DNA of 64,000 nt, from the NCBI GenBank assembly GCA_965112965.1, contig CBCOTE010000022.1:124001-188000 (forward strand), in the 5' to 3' direction. Every line of letters begins with the position of its first letter. Position 1 is the first letter of the stretch. A program made the translations under genes and the position numbers. The notes beneath the pieces were generated by a model, which ran no database searches, was not told the DNA's origin, and saw only the letters and a program-made list of their open reading frames with translations. The DNA is from CBCOTE01 sp965112965 (GTDB lineage: Bacteria > Desulfobacterota > Desulfovibrionia > Desulfovibrionales > Desulfovibrionaceae). Positions 34,284 to 46,450 of this stretch are shown piece by piece.

Positions 34284-35234
34284 TTAGTTGAGGATGAAGG
34301 CGCGCGGGTTGACCAGTTTGCCATGTACTTCTACCTCGTAGTGTAGGTGGGCCCCAGTAGTACGACCGGTCATACCCACGTAGCCGATTATCTGCCTTCG
34401 TTTGACTATCTGGCCTAATCTGACTGCGAAAGATTTGAGGTGTGCATAATGTGTGACTACGCCGGATCCGTGGTGGATATGCAGCAAGTTGCCATAAGCG
34501 CCATCCGGATAGGCTTGAGTGACTATCCCGTCGGCTGGGGCAAAAATTGGGGTGCCTACGGCGGCGCCGAGGTCGATACCTTTATGAAAGTGTCCGTGGC
34601 CTCGGAAGCCGAATCCGGAGCTAAAGCGGCCCCGGCATGGCCAGATGGTAGGCAGTTGGACGATTTTGAGCGGCTTGGACGGATCGGTTTTAGTGTATGG
34701 TTTTTTTTCGACTATAGCTTGCTCGGCCAGTTCGTTCGCGAGTTGATAGATTAGCTGCTGCTGGAAGACTTCGGTCTCGGCCAGGTCCCGGCGGAGAAAG
34801 TTGATCTGGTGCATTAAGGCGCGCATTAGTATTCGCGGTTCTAGGAGTGAGATATCGATTTTACCAGCATCGATTTCGATTAGCCGCAGCAGGCCCTCTT
34901 GTTCTTCCCATGAGACTTTGTCGAGCATGAGCATGATGCGCAATTTGGCCGAGAGGTCAGCGGTACGGCCTGCTTCGGCTTGGATAGCCTTGAATTGGGC
35001 CACACGTAATAGCAGTTGGTCTCGTTGCCGGAAAGCGTTAGCTGTTATTTTTGCTTCTCGTTCCTGAAGATCGTGGATTTTTTGGTCGGCTATGATTAGG
35101 CAACTCAGGCTGCCGAAGAGTACGCCCAGTATGATGGGTAGAAGTACGGGCAACCAGTCTGGATAATGTAAGCAAAAATTGGGCTCTTCCAGATTTTTTT
35201 GAAATACGGCGAAAAGATATCGATTAAAGAACAT
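34284..35234 (-). CDS. Membrane-anchored M23 (LytM) peptidase
   Basis: 316 residues. One membrane helix (about 28-48) anchors it in the inner membrane; residues 50-175 are helical and coiled-coil-like. The C-terminal peptidase domain has all zinc ligands and catalytic residues: H217-x3-D221 (HKGID), H262/H265 (HYAHL) and H296-x-H298 (GAHLHYE). With a complete active site it should cut peptidoglycan cross-bridges itself, unlike EnvC/NlpD-type activators that lack the residues. It is isolated on its strand. The ATG has only a weak ribosome site. No frameshift despite two T-runs. Confidence 0.93.
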   Translation of the reverse strand: MFFNRYLFAVFQKNLEEPNFCLHYPDWLPVLLPIILGVLFGSLSCLIIADQKIHDLQEREAKITANAFRQRDQLLLRVAQFKAIQAEAGRTADLSAKLRIMLMLDKVSWEEQEGLLRLIEIDAGKIDISLLEPRILMRALMHQINFLRRDLAETEVFQQQLIYQLANELAEQAIVEKKPYTKTDPSKPLKIVQLPTIWPCRGRFSSGFGFRGHGHFHKGIDLGAAVGTPIFAPADGIVTQAYPDGAYGNLLHIHHGSGVVTHYAHLKSFAVRLGQIVKRRQIIGYVGMTGRTTGAHLHYEVEVHGKLVNPRAFILN

Positions 35235-37809
35235 GGTGGGTAGGGCCAGAAGGCAAAACTTTAATGGATGGAGGGGTATGGGAACGTTGCGTCGTAGCCG
35301 AGGCTAGTGCGACAACAGTAGTTAACTGATACCATGTACAATGCCTCGGGTGGTTATCAATCTTGTACTATTCTCTGTATGCCTTGATTGTTGCATCGTC
35401 TGGCCTGGATAAGGTTGCATAGACCTACTTTTACGGAACGCCCGACTGGTCAGACGTTCGCTGGGGAGGTATATATCTTGGTTATGTCTGGGGCCTATGA
35501 CCTAGTATCAGTTTTTTTTGGTGATTATGAGGTTGGGGTGGTTATAGAAGCCGGTGGGCAGCTTTTTATCCCGGGTTCATCGTTAGTCACACCAGTATAA
35601 CGTTCTTCTTGCTCACCTCGCTCATTTTGCCGAGGTTGGGGCTGATCGAGACATGGTCGCCACTGTGAGTGGCTCTTTATAGATTGTCAACATAGTCGGT
35701 GAAGCTGGCATAGTCTGGACGACCATAATCAACGAAAGCCTGCTCCTAGCTATGCACTTCATACTTCCATAATGCTTCCAGTCGCGGCCATGAAAATTTT
35801 AGGCGAGTAGTCCACGGCCAGTATGTTCCATTTGTTGTGCTGCTGTCCCTATCCGCGCGTGGGTTTGGTTATAGTTATGAACTTATTTAGAGCAATCTGC
35901 TGAATGTGGCTGCATTGGCAAGATTATTGCATTTGACAGCTCAGTTGATGTGTCCCTTGCTCAGCGAATTCGGCCTGGTGGTCTATCACATTTTCGGCTT
36001 GACCTTGGACCATATAAATATACTATCATCAAAAGAGGTTTAGGAACATCTGCGTTTTAGTTTATGTTGCTCCGAGCCATACCGAGCCAATCTAGTCGAT
36101 TCCATATTTGCGATTAATATTAAAAAAACATACGTTTATTGCTTATTTTTTTTGGACGATCTAGTTAGCCGGATCATCTAGGCTGTGGGCATCTGTGTTA
36201 CGTGGTGCGGCCGGATATAACGTAATAGCATCGTCTGTGCATGTCGTGCAGGTGGCCAACATTAAATACGGTCCGGCATTTCAGTCTAGCCTGGCATAGG
36301 GCATTGACTTGGGCTACCGGAACGACTTCTTTTGTTTTTTCAATAATCTGATTTTTTTCGTACTGTTTAGTTTTTTCTTGGGCGATGTCCTGAGCTTCCT
36401 ATATTTAGTCTCGCATGGCGTTGAGACGCCACGCAATACAATGTGCGTAGGGAGTTGCCAGACACTCTTTTATCTTCCTGCTAACCGTGGCTGAGTGTAT
36501 ATCATAGTGGTCAGGCCAGGCAATTTATTACCGACCACATATACTGCAATATGCGAGCAATAGGTGGCCGTTTTGAGGCTGACCTTGATCATAATTTGGT
36601 TAAGTTAGTGTATGTTGAGTGGTGATATTGAGTCAACGGCAGGGTAGGGCTTATGACTGACCCACAGTCTGTGAATTAAACAGTGGAGGGTAGCTTCGGC
36701 ATGGTGACCCATGATTCACGCAACTTCATCGTGCCGATATGGCCGATGCGGATAGTCTTAATTGCTGGTGCCTGCTAGACACGGGCTGCTAGTTCGTAGT
36801 GGCCGGTGGGCGAGGTATTAGCTCGTCTATCTTGCTGGTTTATATACAATGCATCGGCCTTAAATGTAATGTGGGGGGGGTCTGCATCAAATCTTGGTCG
36901 AGTTAGGTTACGTCCAAGAGAGTTTTTATTTCATGTTTCTTTCCTATTTAGTTCTTTTTATGACTCCTTAATTTTAAGCTGATGAGCTAGGGTCTGATTG
37001 ATGTAGAGCATTTCTAGTTTATCGGGTTATGGGTGGAGATGGTATAGGCTTTGGTAAGGTGAGGCATCTTTTTGCCTAGATCGGTCGGAAGAACATGGGG
37101 AGCTCCGGAGGAAGATAATAAGGATGGTTTAGCTTGGAGGAGTCAGAACCGCTGCAGGTATATGGCTGGGGCGTCTATAATAATTGTGGTGACAATGCTT
37201 AAGAGTTCAGGTTTTGGTCAAGAACTGTTTGAGAGAGTAGGAAGGCTAGCCCATGGTGCATGTTTAGTACCTCACAGTCGAATCGATCGGCGCCTGTAGT
37301 GGTATCGTCCCAGTCGAACCGAACGGACATCTATCCCTGAACTGTCAGCATGGTAGACCTAAAATATTTTTGTTTTTTTGCGCTGAGCAAAGTCGATCTG
37401 CTGCCGCCTCAATCTCGGCTAAGAGTGTTTCTACTTTGTCATCTCGGAAAAAAATGGAGTGTGAATGAATTTTAATTTTCGGGCTAATACAGCGCTTTAG
37501 TCCAAAAGCTAATATCTTTCATTTTTATGGATAATACTAAGCGGTTTTTTTGTCCGTGGAAGCTGAAATTTATTGATTGATCCTTACCGAGCATCTGGTT
37601 ATACCTGCGTCTAATCGTCTGGCCGGATGTCTATATCTTTTGTACCTTCCAAGGCTGCTACTTGCCAAAGTAGGTGCATCTCTATTATAATTAGTTGCTT
37701 TCGATCTGTAGTGTATGGCGACCAGTGATGATCTTCATATACTCCAGCCGCGCCTGTTTTTTACTTTTGGCCTGCCGAGTTAGAGACTTAAGAGTTCTTT
37801 TGGTCGATT
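35235..37809. other. Decayed / non-coding DNA, 2.6 kb
   Basis: Short open stretches such as 35388-35600 (70 codons) and 36309-36494 have no recognisable product or ribosome site. I could not identify a parent gene on either strand. Confidence 0.45.
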
Positions 37810-40278
37810 TTGTCTGGCCTGGAGTCTGCTACTTCTGAGACACGTTTTTCGTTACGTCCGATGAGACGACTTTTCAAATATTGCATGGTATTCTCTGTAG
37901 TATTAGCCACTCTGATCTTCGGATTGGGGTTGGCCGTATATCTATGGGCCTCCAGAGATTTACCGGGATTTCGTAAGGTTACGGATTTCAGGCCGCCTCT
38001 GGTGACTACTGTCTATGCCCGAGACGGATGTATTCTAGGCTACTTATACCGTGAAAAACGTTTCTTGACCTCTCTGTCAGAATTGCCAGAGTATCTACCA
38101 CGAGCTTTTTTAGCGGCTGAAGACAGTGATTTTTATTCTCACGAGGGTATTGATTTTACAGCTATCCTGCGGGCCACCATCAAAAATTTGCGTTCGTTCG
38201 GGTTAAAGCAGGGTGGCAGCACCATCACTCAACAAATTGTCAAACGGCTTCTGCTCTCATCGGAGAAAAGTTTTGAACGTAAGATAAAGGAAGTCATTCT
38301 ATCCTATCGGCTGGAAAATTACTTGACTAAAGATGAGATTCTTACGATCTATCTCAACCAAATTTATATGGGGGTCAAGTCCTATGGCGTGGAGGCGGCA
38401 GCCCGTTCCTGCTTCGGTAAGCATGCCAGCCAGCTGGATTTGGCAGAAGCAGCAGTCTTAGCCGGTTTGCCCCAGGCGCCTTCGCGTTACGATCCTTATC
38501 GCGATCCTGAGGCAACTAAAGTTCGGCAGAAATACGTACTCGGCCGCATGCGTGAGCTGGGTTGGATCACTGCAGACCAGTACGATCAGGCCGTGGTCGA
38601 GCCGTTGTATTATCGGAGCATGGATGATATCTCATGGAAGCAAGGGGCCTGGTATCTGGATGAGGTGCGCCGCTGGATGATAGATTTTCTCTCCGAAGAC
38701 AATCAGGAAAAATATGGGTTTGATTTGGGCCGCTATGGAGAGGACGCTGTGATGGAGTCTGGTCTGCATGTATGGACTGCTGTGGATATGGCGCATCAGG
38801 CTGCGGCTGAGAAGGCTGTGCAGGTCGGGCTGGAGGACTACTCTAAACGCCGCGGCTGGCAAGGGGCGATCCAGTGCTTGGCCCCAGCTGACTGGTGTGC
38901 CTTCCTGGCTCAAGGGCGTGTCTCAGTAGATTTACTGGCTCCAGGCACCTGGGTTAAGGCCTTAGTAGTTAATGTTACTCGATATGGTGCCCAAGTTAAG
39001 GTTGGTGACCGTGATGCTTTCATCCCTGTGGAGAGCATGCGTTGGGCGCGGCCTATTAACGTTAAGCTGGCCGCGGAGCAGGTGGCTGCAGTGACAGACG
39101 CGACCAGGGTGGTCGCCGTTGGGGACGTAGTTTGGGCCTCGGTGTTTAAGCCCTCCCATATAGGATGGGAAAATGAGGCAGAGAAGAGATTGGCTAAGAT
39201 CAAAGATCTGAGCCATGTGTTATTGTTGGGTTTGGAGCAACGACCTGAGATTCAGGGTGCTCTTGTTTCTATCGAGCCACTTACTGGTGAGATTCGGGCC
39301 TTGGTGGGTGGCTATGCCTATGAGTTTTCGCAATTTAACCGAGCCACCCAAGCTATGCGCCAGCCTGGTTCGGCTTTCAAGCCTATTGTCTACTCTGCGG
39401 CCATAGATGCCGGGTTTACACCGGCCTCGGTGGTTATCGACGCACCCGCGATTTTTAGCCTGGAGGGAGGACGCACCTGGAGCCCTCAGAATTTTGAAAA
39501 AAAATTTTTTGGCCCCACTTTACTAGCCACGGCTTTGGCTAAGTCGCGTAACCTGGTAACCATTCGAGTGGCTGAGCGTATCGGCATCAAGAGGGTCATA
39601 GATCGGGCCAAAGCCTTGGGCATAACCTCGCCCTTTCCATTTAATCTGTCAGTTTGCCTTGGCACCGTGGCGACAACCCCCATCAACCTATGTCAGGCCT
39701 ATACGGCCTTTGCTCGTGGGGGCACCATAATTAAGCCGCGGTTGGTTCTGGGAATGAAGATGGCGTGGGGCGAGACACTGCCCGTGCCTGGCCCTGAGGT
39801 GACTGAAGCCGTGAGTCCACAGAATGCCTACATTATCACGAGCATGCTCAAGGAGGTAGTAAATCGGGGTACTGGCTGGCGGGCCAAAGAACTGAACCGT
39901 CCGGTGGCCGGTAAGACTGGTACCACCAATAGCGAGCAGGATGCCTGGTTTATGGGCTATACGCCATACCTGCTTACGGGTGTATATGTGGGATTTGACC
40001 AGGCGCAGCCTATGGGTAGGCTGGAGACAGGCGCTCGAGCAGCTTGTCCGGTTTGGTTAAAATATCGCAAGGCTGTTGAGGGCGCATATCCGATCCAGGA
40101 TTTTGTCCAGCCGCCGGGTATTTCCTTTGTCAATTTTAAGATTGCGGGGGGGGACAGTTATTTTCTACCATTTAAATCTGGCACAGAGCCATACGCGGTT
40201 AAGGCACCAGTCAAGGATGGTCAGGGCGATGATAGCGAGTCCGGCACGGACGAAGACCTATTTAAACAGATGTTTTGA
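37810..40278 (+). CDS. mrcA: Class A penicillin-binding protein (PBP1A type)
   Basis: 822 residues. It polymerises glycan strands and cross-links peptides in the periplasm. Membrane anchor at about 24-48. The glycosyltransferase (GT51) domain has catalytic E104 (EDSDFYSHEG), GGSTITQQIVKRLLL and the IYLNQIYMG helix. An OB-like insert follows (about 375-415). The transpeptidase domain has the three motifs S521-A-F-K (RQPGSAFK), S579-R-N and K702-T-G-T. The longest frame starts with TTG at 37810, but the ATG at 37861 (MRRLFKYC) is the more likely start because the anchor follows at once. An A8T6 tract at 39497-39510 stays in frame. Intact and the largest gene in the window. Confidence 0.96.
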   Translation: MSGLESATSETRFSLRPMRRLFKYCMVFSVVLATLIFGLGLAVYLWASRDLPGFRKVTDFRPPLVTTVYARDGCILGYLYREKRFLTSLSELPEYLPRAFLAAEDSDFYSHEGIDFTAILRATIKNLRSFGLKQGGSTITQQIVKRLLLSSEKSFERKIKEVILSYRLENYLTKDEILTIYLNQIYMGVKSYGVEAAARSCFGKHASQLDLAEAAVLAGLPQAPSRYDPYRDPEATKVRQKYVLGRMRELGWITADQYDQAVVEPLYYRSMDDISWKQGAWYLDEVRRWMIDFLSEDNQEKYGFDLGRYGEDAVMESGLHVWTAVDMAHQAAAEKAVQVGLEDYSKRRGWQGAIQCLAPADWCAFLAQGRVSVDLLAPGTWVKALVVNVTRYGAQVKVGDRDAFIPVESMRWARPINVKLAAEQVAAVTDATRVVAVGDVVWASVFKPSHIGWENEAEKRLAKIKDLSHVLLLGLEQRPEIQGALVSIEPLTGEIRALVGGYAYEFSQFNRATQAMRQPGSAFKPIVYSAAIDAGFTPASVVIDAPAIFSLEGGRTWSPQNFEKKFFGPTLLATALAKSRNLVTIRVAERIGIKRVIDRAKALGITSPFPFNLSVCLGTVATTPINLCQAYTAFARGGTIIKPRLVLGMKMAWGETLPVPGPEVTEAVSPQNAYIITSMLKEVVNRGTGWRAKELNRPVAGKTGTTNSEQDAWFMGYTPYLLTGVYVGFDQAQPMGRLETGARAACPVWLKYRKAVEGAYPIQDFVQPPGISFVNFKIAGGDSYFLPFKSGTEPYAVKAPVKDGQGDDSESGTDEDLFKQMF

Positions 40279-41298
40279 TTCCTCGGTGTAGATGAGATAT
40301 TTTTTTAATAGAAGAGCGTCAAAAAGTAGTGCAAAAAAATACGGTCGTCAGCTGTTTAAAGAGTAATGTGTGCATAGATATATTCCACAGAATCGTGGCG
40401 GCGTGTATCGGATATGGTACCTCAGATCTACATATCATCTAAACACGCTGTTACCTTTCATAAGAACGGAGTCTATTGTCTACAGATAAACATCCTATAT
40501 ACACCTGGTAAATTGGCGAACTGTCAAGATGCTTAAATCTCGTTATTTAACCATCATTAAGTGTTTCTAATAAGTCAATAGACGTCTTTTTTTTGTGTCG
40601 GTATCAGACTATGTTTAATATTATCTTAACCGAAATAATCTTATATTTTATCATTTTTTATATTTATTATCTTATGGTAATAGTAACCTGAATATCCGTT
40701 CAGCCCTACACTACGTCTATTAATATAAAGACTGGCTGGCGTTATTCCAAATGATGTGGACAGTGCACAATTTTTATTACTAATGTTATATTCCAGAAAA
40801 GTAAATGTTTTCATGTGTATCGTTTTGTTAACATGAAAGATCTAGCGTAGTACTGCTTTATTTTTTTTCAGATGACCTTCATGGAGTAGCTCAATCTTGA
40901 TACATATTTTCTCAGCTCAGAATACGGTTTACTGGTTGTCTGTATCAAATATTTGACATCATTATAGTCAATTAATTACGCAGATCAGAAAAAAATATAC
41001 GATGTACCATGAACATCGCTGAGCCCAACCGCTTAAGCTTCGGCACTCTATATGTCGCGCTATCTCCGAGTAGACGGCCTACAGCGTTTATAACATCTTC
41101 TATTTTGCTCATATACAACTGGAGCATATCAGTTTGCATGTCGTTTCTAGCTACGCAGCTCTATGGCTATGAGCAGCATCTTTGCGTAAATACGTTCTCA
41201 TTCATCGATGACATCGTGTCTTTTGGTATTGTCTGTTATAATATATTCAGCTTGACCATTATAAAAAACTAATCTTCTCAGTAAGATGAATAATTTTT

Positions 41299-41317
41299 AG
41301 CTCGCCTACGGCGAGCT
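41299..41317. other. Perfect 8-bp hairpin
   Basis: AGCTCGCC and GGCGAGCT pair around a TAC loop. There is no T-run after it in either direction and no nearby gene end, so it is not a standard terminator. Confidence 0.5.
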
Positions 41318-42945
41318 TCTGTGTCTCAAATTATGTTAATAGATTACTATTTATAGTTTGCTGTGTAAAGTTGAGCATCGAGCCGGAAACCGTAGTGTCG
41401 TAATTATAGTGAATTATATTCGCTATTTTCGCTATTTTTGCACACGGCTAACCGCAATACGGTGGTTCCAGGCAGTCGTTAGTTTGGTTTAAGATTAAGG
41501 CGAGATGGGCACGAGGCGTTTTCGTGAAGTTGCTAGTTTGTATGTTCGTATTTAAGCTGCCGCCAGCTGTATGGATCTGCTCTTGAAATTTTAGAATAAA
41601 CGATGGTCTTTTAACAAACTATATAGCCATGGCTGGAGCCCTTGTAGGCGCTAATATTTTGTTTTAGACTCTAATGTCTTTTTTTGGATGTGATCGTTTC
41701 GACTGCGAGGCTTAAGCTATGCGTGATCAGCGTTTGCGTTTTATTTCGATAGTCTATTGTATAGATTAGTAGAAATTTAAAATATCGCCCGATCAAAAAA
41801 AAATAATCATGCGATACGTTGAATATTTTTTATATGGGATCAATTATGTTGAACTAGCGCTATGAGAGTATTAGTCAAATTATTTTTTCTATCATTTTAT
41901 TTTATTAAAAATATTATCAACATTTTTATATAAAGGCCGTTTATAGTTCAAGTTTAATAGGCTCCTGTTTTGAGGATAGTTTTCAGTGAACTCAAAAATC
42001 CTATTCATTATTATTAACATCGTGGCTAACGGTTTATATTACACTCTATGGGTTCGTGGCTAAAGATGATAAGAATCTATTGTTAAAGATTATGACCAAT
42101 AGCATGCAGCGGACAAAAAATCAGCCGGCCCAGGAGTTTTGAGCGATTGGCACATGGAACGCGAGTGACAGATCGTTCGTTATTCTGAGAGGGTGAGGTA
42201 TCATAAGGTCATGAGCTTGCTAAGCTATATACGTATTTGTAATATGAGGCGTAGCCTATGGAGACTGTTTGATCCAAATGCGGCAATGCTCCATTGTGTG
42301 GACGGTGACAAAATCCTAGAGGAACGGCTCATAGTATATTACAATGGCCGTGACTATATATTTTCTATTAGCCTATTCATTCACTGTCGGAATCATGCTC
42401 AATAATGACAAAATCAGCATCACTGTCAATTGAGTCGTCAGTTTGACTCTGTTTGATAAGCACGTGCTTCTGGTTAATACTGATATTTACAACTAGCGCG
42501 CCCTCATGCTTGGAGTCAAAATCAGCTAGTCAAAATTCTATTCTTGGAAGAGTCTATATTGATCAAACTATAATTACTAAGGCCTGCAATAATAGCTTAT
42601 GCTATTCGTTGGTGAAAAAAAGAACTTAGTGGTGATCAAATAATTCATCTTCGTAATGATTACGGCGGTGAGTAGCCCACCTCATTGTTGAGGTACACTA
42701 ACTCTGGGGGGTATATTTGTTAACCATAAAAAAAGAAGTATCGCTGGAAGGTTTTTTTATGTTATCATATGTTATTTTTTAATCTGCAAGCCTGCTATGC
42801 CGGCTTATAGCATAACTAAAATAGATACAAAGGTGGCAAAAAAAAATAGTTATTAATTTAAACAAATTCGTTAACAATGCCCGGGTCGGTGACAGTGTGA
42901 CATCTTAGTTTCTGTTCGTCAGCTTTAAAAAAAAGATGCAATAAG

Positions 42946-42968
42946 TATTAATATTAATATTAATATTA
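42946..42968. repeat. 6-bp tandem repeat TATTAA, 3.8 copies
   Basis: Simple-sequence repeat of the unit TATTAA in the spacer downstream of the minus-strand aminotransferase gene. Confidence 0.9.
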
Positions 42969-42999
42969 GTATTGTTTGAGTTTTTTGTCAGCATTGGCC

Positions 43000-43974
43000 T
43001 CAAAAGATGGTAGTCTTGAGCCGTGAGGGAGTCAAGGGTGTGCCTTCCCGCTCCAAGTCCTGTTGCAGTAGCGCGCGTAGGCGTTGGCTTACTGGGCCAG
43101 GACGCATATCATGTATGGGCTTACCATTAAAGCATACTACTGAGATAGCGTCAATGGCCGTACCAATAAGAATTAACTCTTGTGCTTCATAGATTTCTTC
43201 CTCAACAATGCCGCGGAATAGGATTGGGGTTTCGTTTTTGATGAGGTTCAGGGCGCGTATGAGTGTGGTGCCGGTGAGAGCATTAGTTAACTCCGGGACT
43301 ATAATTGTGCCTGTAGCATCCACGATGCAGCAGTTCTCTGTGGCGCTTTCAGCAAGGAATCCGTGTTCGTCGAAGCACAGTGTAAAATCGTAGCCTTTTT
43401 TAAAGGCTTCTTGCTTCATGAGAACGTTAGGCAGATAGTTAGTGGACTTAATGCAGGCCATGAAATTTTGTTTGGCCGGTATGGAGGAACGACAGGCATT
43501 TACGCCTTTGTCGAAGACCGTCTCGAATTTTGGATGGAATTTGTAGGCGATGACGAAGAGGCTCGGCACAGGGCACTCGGTGGGATCGATGCCGAATCCG
43601 CCCGGACCACGGCCTAATAGTACGCGCAAGAGCCCATGATTACGGCCGCCAGCATGGGCGACATCTAGGATAATCTCCCGCATCATTTCCCAAGGGCAGG
43701 GTGGGGCCAGGTGGATAGCGTTGGCCGAGCGTTGCATACGCTTCAAGTGTGCGTCTAGCTGATAGATACGGCTGTTTAGGTATTTAATAGTCTCGAAGAC
43801 ACCGTCGCCGCGGTGGACTAAGTGGTCGTCCAGAGGTAGGAGCATGTACCGTGGGTCGGTGCCGATGGCTCCTATGCGGTGCTCATAGAAGGCAAGTACA
43901 TTGTCTGCACCAGGTCTGGGGGCAGTAAGGAGGCGCTTGAGGTATTCTGGGCTATCTAGAACGGGAATAGGCAT
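43000..43974 (-). CDS. Class IV PLP-dependent aminotransferase (BCAT / D-AAT / PabC fold)
   Basis: 324 residues. The fold-type IV hallmarks are HRGDGVFETIKYLNSRIY near the N-terminus, the PLP lysine K176 (CIKSTNYLPNVLMKQEA), and the ESATENCCIVD loop. The C-terminal TGTTLIRALNL region binds the cofactor phosphate. Members transfer amino groups of branched-chain or D-amino acids, or act as aminodeoxychorismate lyase; the exact substrate cannot be set from sequence. It stands alone among decayed DNA. The ATG opens MPIPVLD; the ribosome site is weak. Confidence 0.88.
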   Translation of the reverse strand: MPIPVLDSPEYLKRLLTAPRPGADNVLAFYEHRIGAIGTDPRYMLLPLDDHLVHRGDGVFETIKYLNSRIYQLDAHLKRMQRSANAIHLAPPCPWEMMREIILDVAHAGGRNHGLLRVLLGRGPGGFGIDPTECPVPSLFVIAYKFHPKFETVFDKGVNACRSSIPAKQNFMACIKSTNYLPNVLMKQEAFKKGYDFTLCFDEHGFLAESATENCCIVDATGTIIVPELTNALTGTTLIRALNLIKNETPILFRGIVEEEIYEAQELILIGTAIDAISVVCFNGKPIHDMRPGPVSQRLRALLQQDLEREGTPLTPSRLKTTIF

Positions 43975-45739
43975 GGCATAGTAGTATGTAGTTATGGTGT
44001 GAAAAAGCGCGATATTACGATACTGAATATAAATGAAGACTATATTTTTCTAGGCTTTTTGTCAATCAAGGTCGACCGGTAAGGCTGTCTAAAATATATT
44101 ACCAGGCCGGTAGGCTACTGTCCAATATTTGCAAAATGTCACATGAGGATCTGATTGGTTGCGGTAGTTTGTCTAGATATTAAAATAACTATTGGAAATA
44201 GCGGTTGCGCTACCTCATCTTAAGATTCAAAATAGTGGAGCTAGGGCAAAGTGATCAGATTGGGATGAATCACCTGGATCTATGGATCCGAAATGAAGGC
44301 AGGGCTGTATTTTTCCGAGTATAGGTTGATAATTAATGAGAAGGCGGTAGGGACGTGGTCCATATTATACCACTGGGTGGCCAAGCGTACGGCTGTGACA
44401 TTATCGTTGGACCAGTCGACCATCTTCTTATTTTTTGGCGCTTATTGTCTGGTGACAAGACGTTTATTCAGGGTGGTGTGGCCGCCTTTGCCGAAGCGGA
44501 TGTTAGTGGTAGTGCAGGTTTGTTAGTCGATAGGTCCAGTATGCTGGCAGGGCCGGGATATGTGGGCGCCTCACGGCGCGCGCTGGATCTAGTCGAGTCA
44601 AGTGAAGGGCCAGGGTGATTAGTAGAGTGGGTCGGCCCCGGGGCGTCTGATCCAAGCCTGATACCTATTTTTAGATATAATGCTAGGGGTATACCTGTGG
44701 TCGTGAGCATCCTGATATCAATTGACGAAGACAAAACTATCTATGTCCAGAGTCGTCTACTATCAGCCAGTCTTTTTTATCCAAGGAATAATTAGTTATA
44801 TTTTGGTTTTAATACAGCAGGCCGTGGGTGTAGCCGGGGCGCATAAGGTTAGTATGGACTAAGTGGGCTTAAATATCGTGCCAGTCACAGAGATTATTGC
44901 GCTAGCGTAGGGCGGCATCACGTATGGATGGAAGTGATATTGTTTTTATCATCAGCGTTCCATATGCTGAAAATTCACAGGTTATTTGGGTTAGGGCTGC
45001 TTTTGTTATGGTAGTTTTTATTTAAAAATTACAATATAGTTTAATTAAGTAGGCGATCGTAGTCCGTAGCTTATTTTTGTCTGGCCCTTCTTAAGGGAGT
45101 GACACGTAGCTCGGAGTCGGATGACTAGTGTGCCGTTATTTTTTTGTGGGTCAGCCAGATCTGCCTTAGGGGGAAACAGTATAATTTTGGCTAGTTTTAT
45201 TTAGCTACGGTCGAGCATGTCGGACTATTTATGGGCTGTAAACGAGGTCATACTGTTAATGCACAGCCTAGTTTTGGGCTTATGCGCTAATAAAATAAAT
45301 CTGCACCAACGGTTGCCCGGGGAATTCTATTGTTCGGCCCATAGCCGGCGATGTTTCTTGGCATTTCTGAGTATATACGTCACACCTAATGTTGATGTTA
45401 TCTTATTCAATTGTAAGTCATTGTCTTCTTATTGGCTTATTCTACTATTTTTTACTGTTTACGGTGTTGCTATTTTTGGCCTAGATAAGGTTCTGTGCAT
45501 CCAACTACAGAGCTTGAGAATATCAAACTGTTAGTCAGGCCAGATGATAGTTGATTGTTTTAGCCATGAACTACGACTAGCCGATTCTACTCACCGCAGT
45601 AGGTAACTAGAGCCTATGGACTTGGAGCCTCACTATGGGCCGCTTGGTTGGCCGACGGGCTATCGCGGTTTAGTTATCTGGGTTTCATGGATTAGAGATT
45701 GGTCGTTTTGTTATTCCGGCCTCTGTCGTAGGAGAGCTA
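43975..45739. other. Decayed DNA, 1.8 kb
   Basis: Open stretches at 44293-44734 on both strands look protein-like (for example GGVAAFAEADVSGSAGLLVD near 44475) but I cannot match them to a family. An open stretch at 45217-45534 is hydrophobic and probably chance. One recurrent decamer copy at 45137-45146. Confidence 0.4.
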
Positions 45740-46450
45740 CGACCTGAGATCCAAAAAAAAAAGGAATTATAGCCCATCCCAGGTCGTGGTCGAACTTCTA
45801 CCCATAGTTTGCCAATCCACCTTCGCCGTTGAAACTGACCTGCTGTTTGCCGGTGACGACGAGGCGATTTATATTCATCCTAATAAAATATGGCAGAAAA
45901 ATTTTCTCCATCTTCACCGCTTGGCTAACTATTAGTTCTGGCGCGTCGGTTGCCGATAATGTCTAGCGTCTAGATTCAGTCGGGGGCAATATTCAGCCCA
46001 TGGATGCTCTGCATAACTTGTGGCAGCTTTACTCTGGCTGAGTTGGTCGATCTCGTTGTCGGCGTCGGTATGGCGTGTGTCTTTTTTCTAAGCGCGATCG
46101 TGGGCCAGTTCGCATAGATTATGAAGGTCCAAACCAGTGTTATAGTTGGTGTTTTAACCAACGACAGCGTCTAAATTCTGGCCGTTAGACAGTACATCTT
46201 CAGATTTGTTCAACGTCTAGGCTAGTCAGATTTTAAAGGCTCGAACCGTCACAAAGGGTCTGGTACGGACATGTTGAACCAGGAATGGCGTCTACCAATC
46301 CTCGACCTTGACTAACGGGTCCATCGATTGACCGACACTTTTTCCAGCAAGTAGGTGGTTATCATATACTCGACACAAGATGACAGTCCGTGTTAGACGG
46401 TAAAGACTGCCTTGATAGTGCTTTAGCCTCAGTATTCGGAGTGGAGGGGT
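45740..46450 (+). pseudogene. Possible two-component histidine kinase / response regulator, decayed
   Basis: Plus strand. VVELLPIVCQSTFAVETDLL and IYIHPNKIWQKNFLHL (about 45785-45920) resemble the region around the N-box of a histidine kinase (GDPTQLQQVLLNL). GVGMACVFFLSAIVGQF (about 46060-46115) resembles the G2 box and last helix (GLGLAVCRRIVEDHGG). Further on, MLNQEWRLPILDLD (about 46270-46320) resembles a receiver phospho-acceptor strand. All are in different frames with stops. The reading is suggestive rather than firm; an unrelated protein is possible. Confidence 0.35.

Larger units (their letters stand above)
40279..42999. other. Decayed / non-coding DNA, 2.7 kb
   Basis: No intact gene. 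A membrane-segment-like remnant with ILFIIINIVANGLYYTLWV near 42000-42060, followed by open stretches to 42405, suggests the start of a membrane sensor, but I cannot name it. A 6-bp repeat lies at 42946-42968, a small hairpin at 41299-41317, and a recurrent decamer copy at 40332-40341. Confidence 0.4.

Noticed and set aside
39497..39510. Frameshift in the PBP gene at the A8T6 tract
   Set aside because: The frame continues through the tract into the conserved transpeptidase motifs, so the tract is natural coding sequence (FEKKFFGP).
41299..41317. Intrinsic terminator
   Set aside because: The hairpin has no following T-run in either direction and no adjacent gene end.
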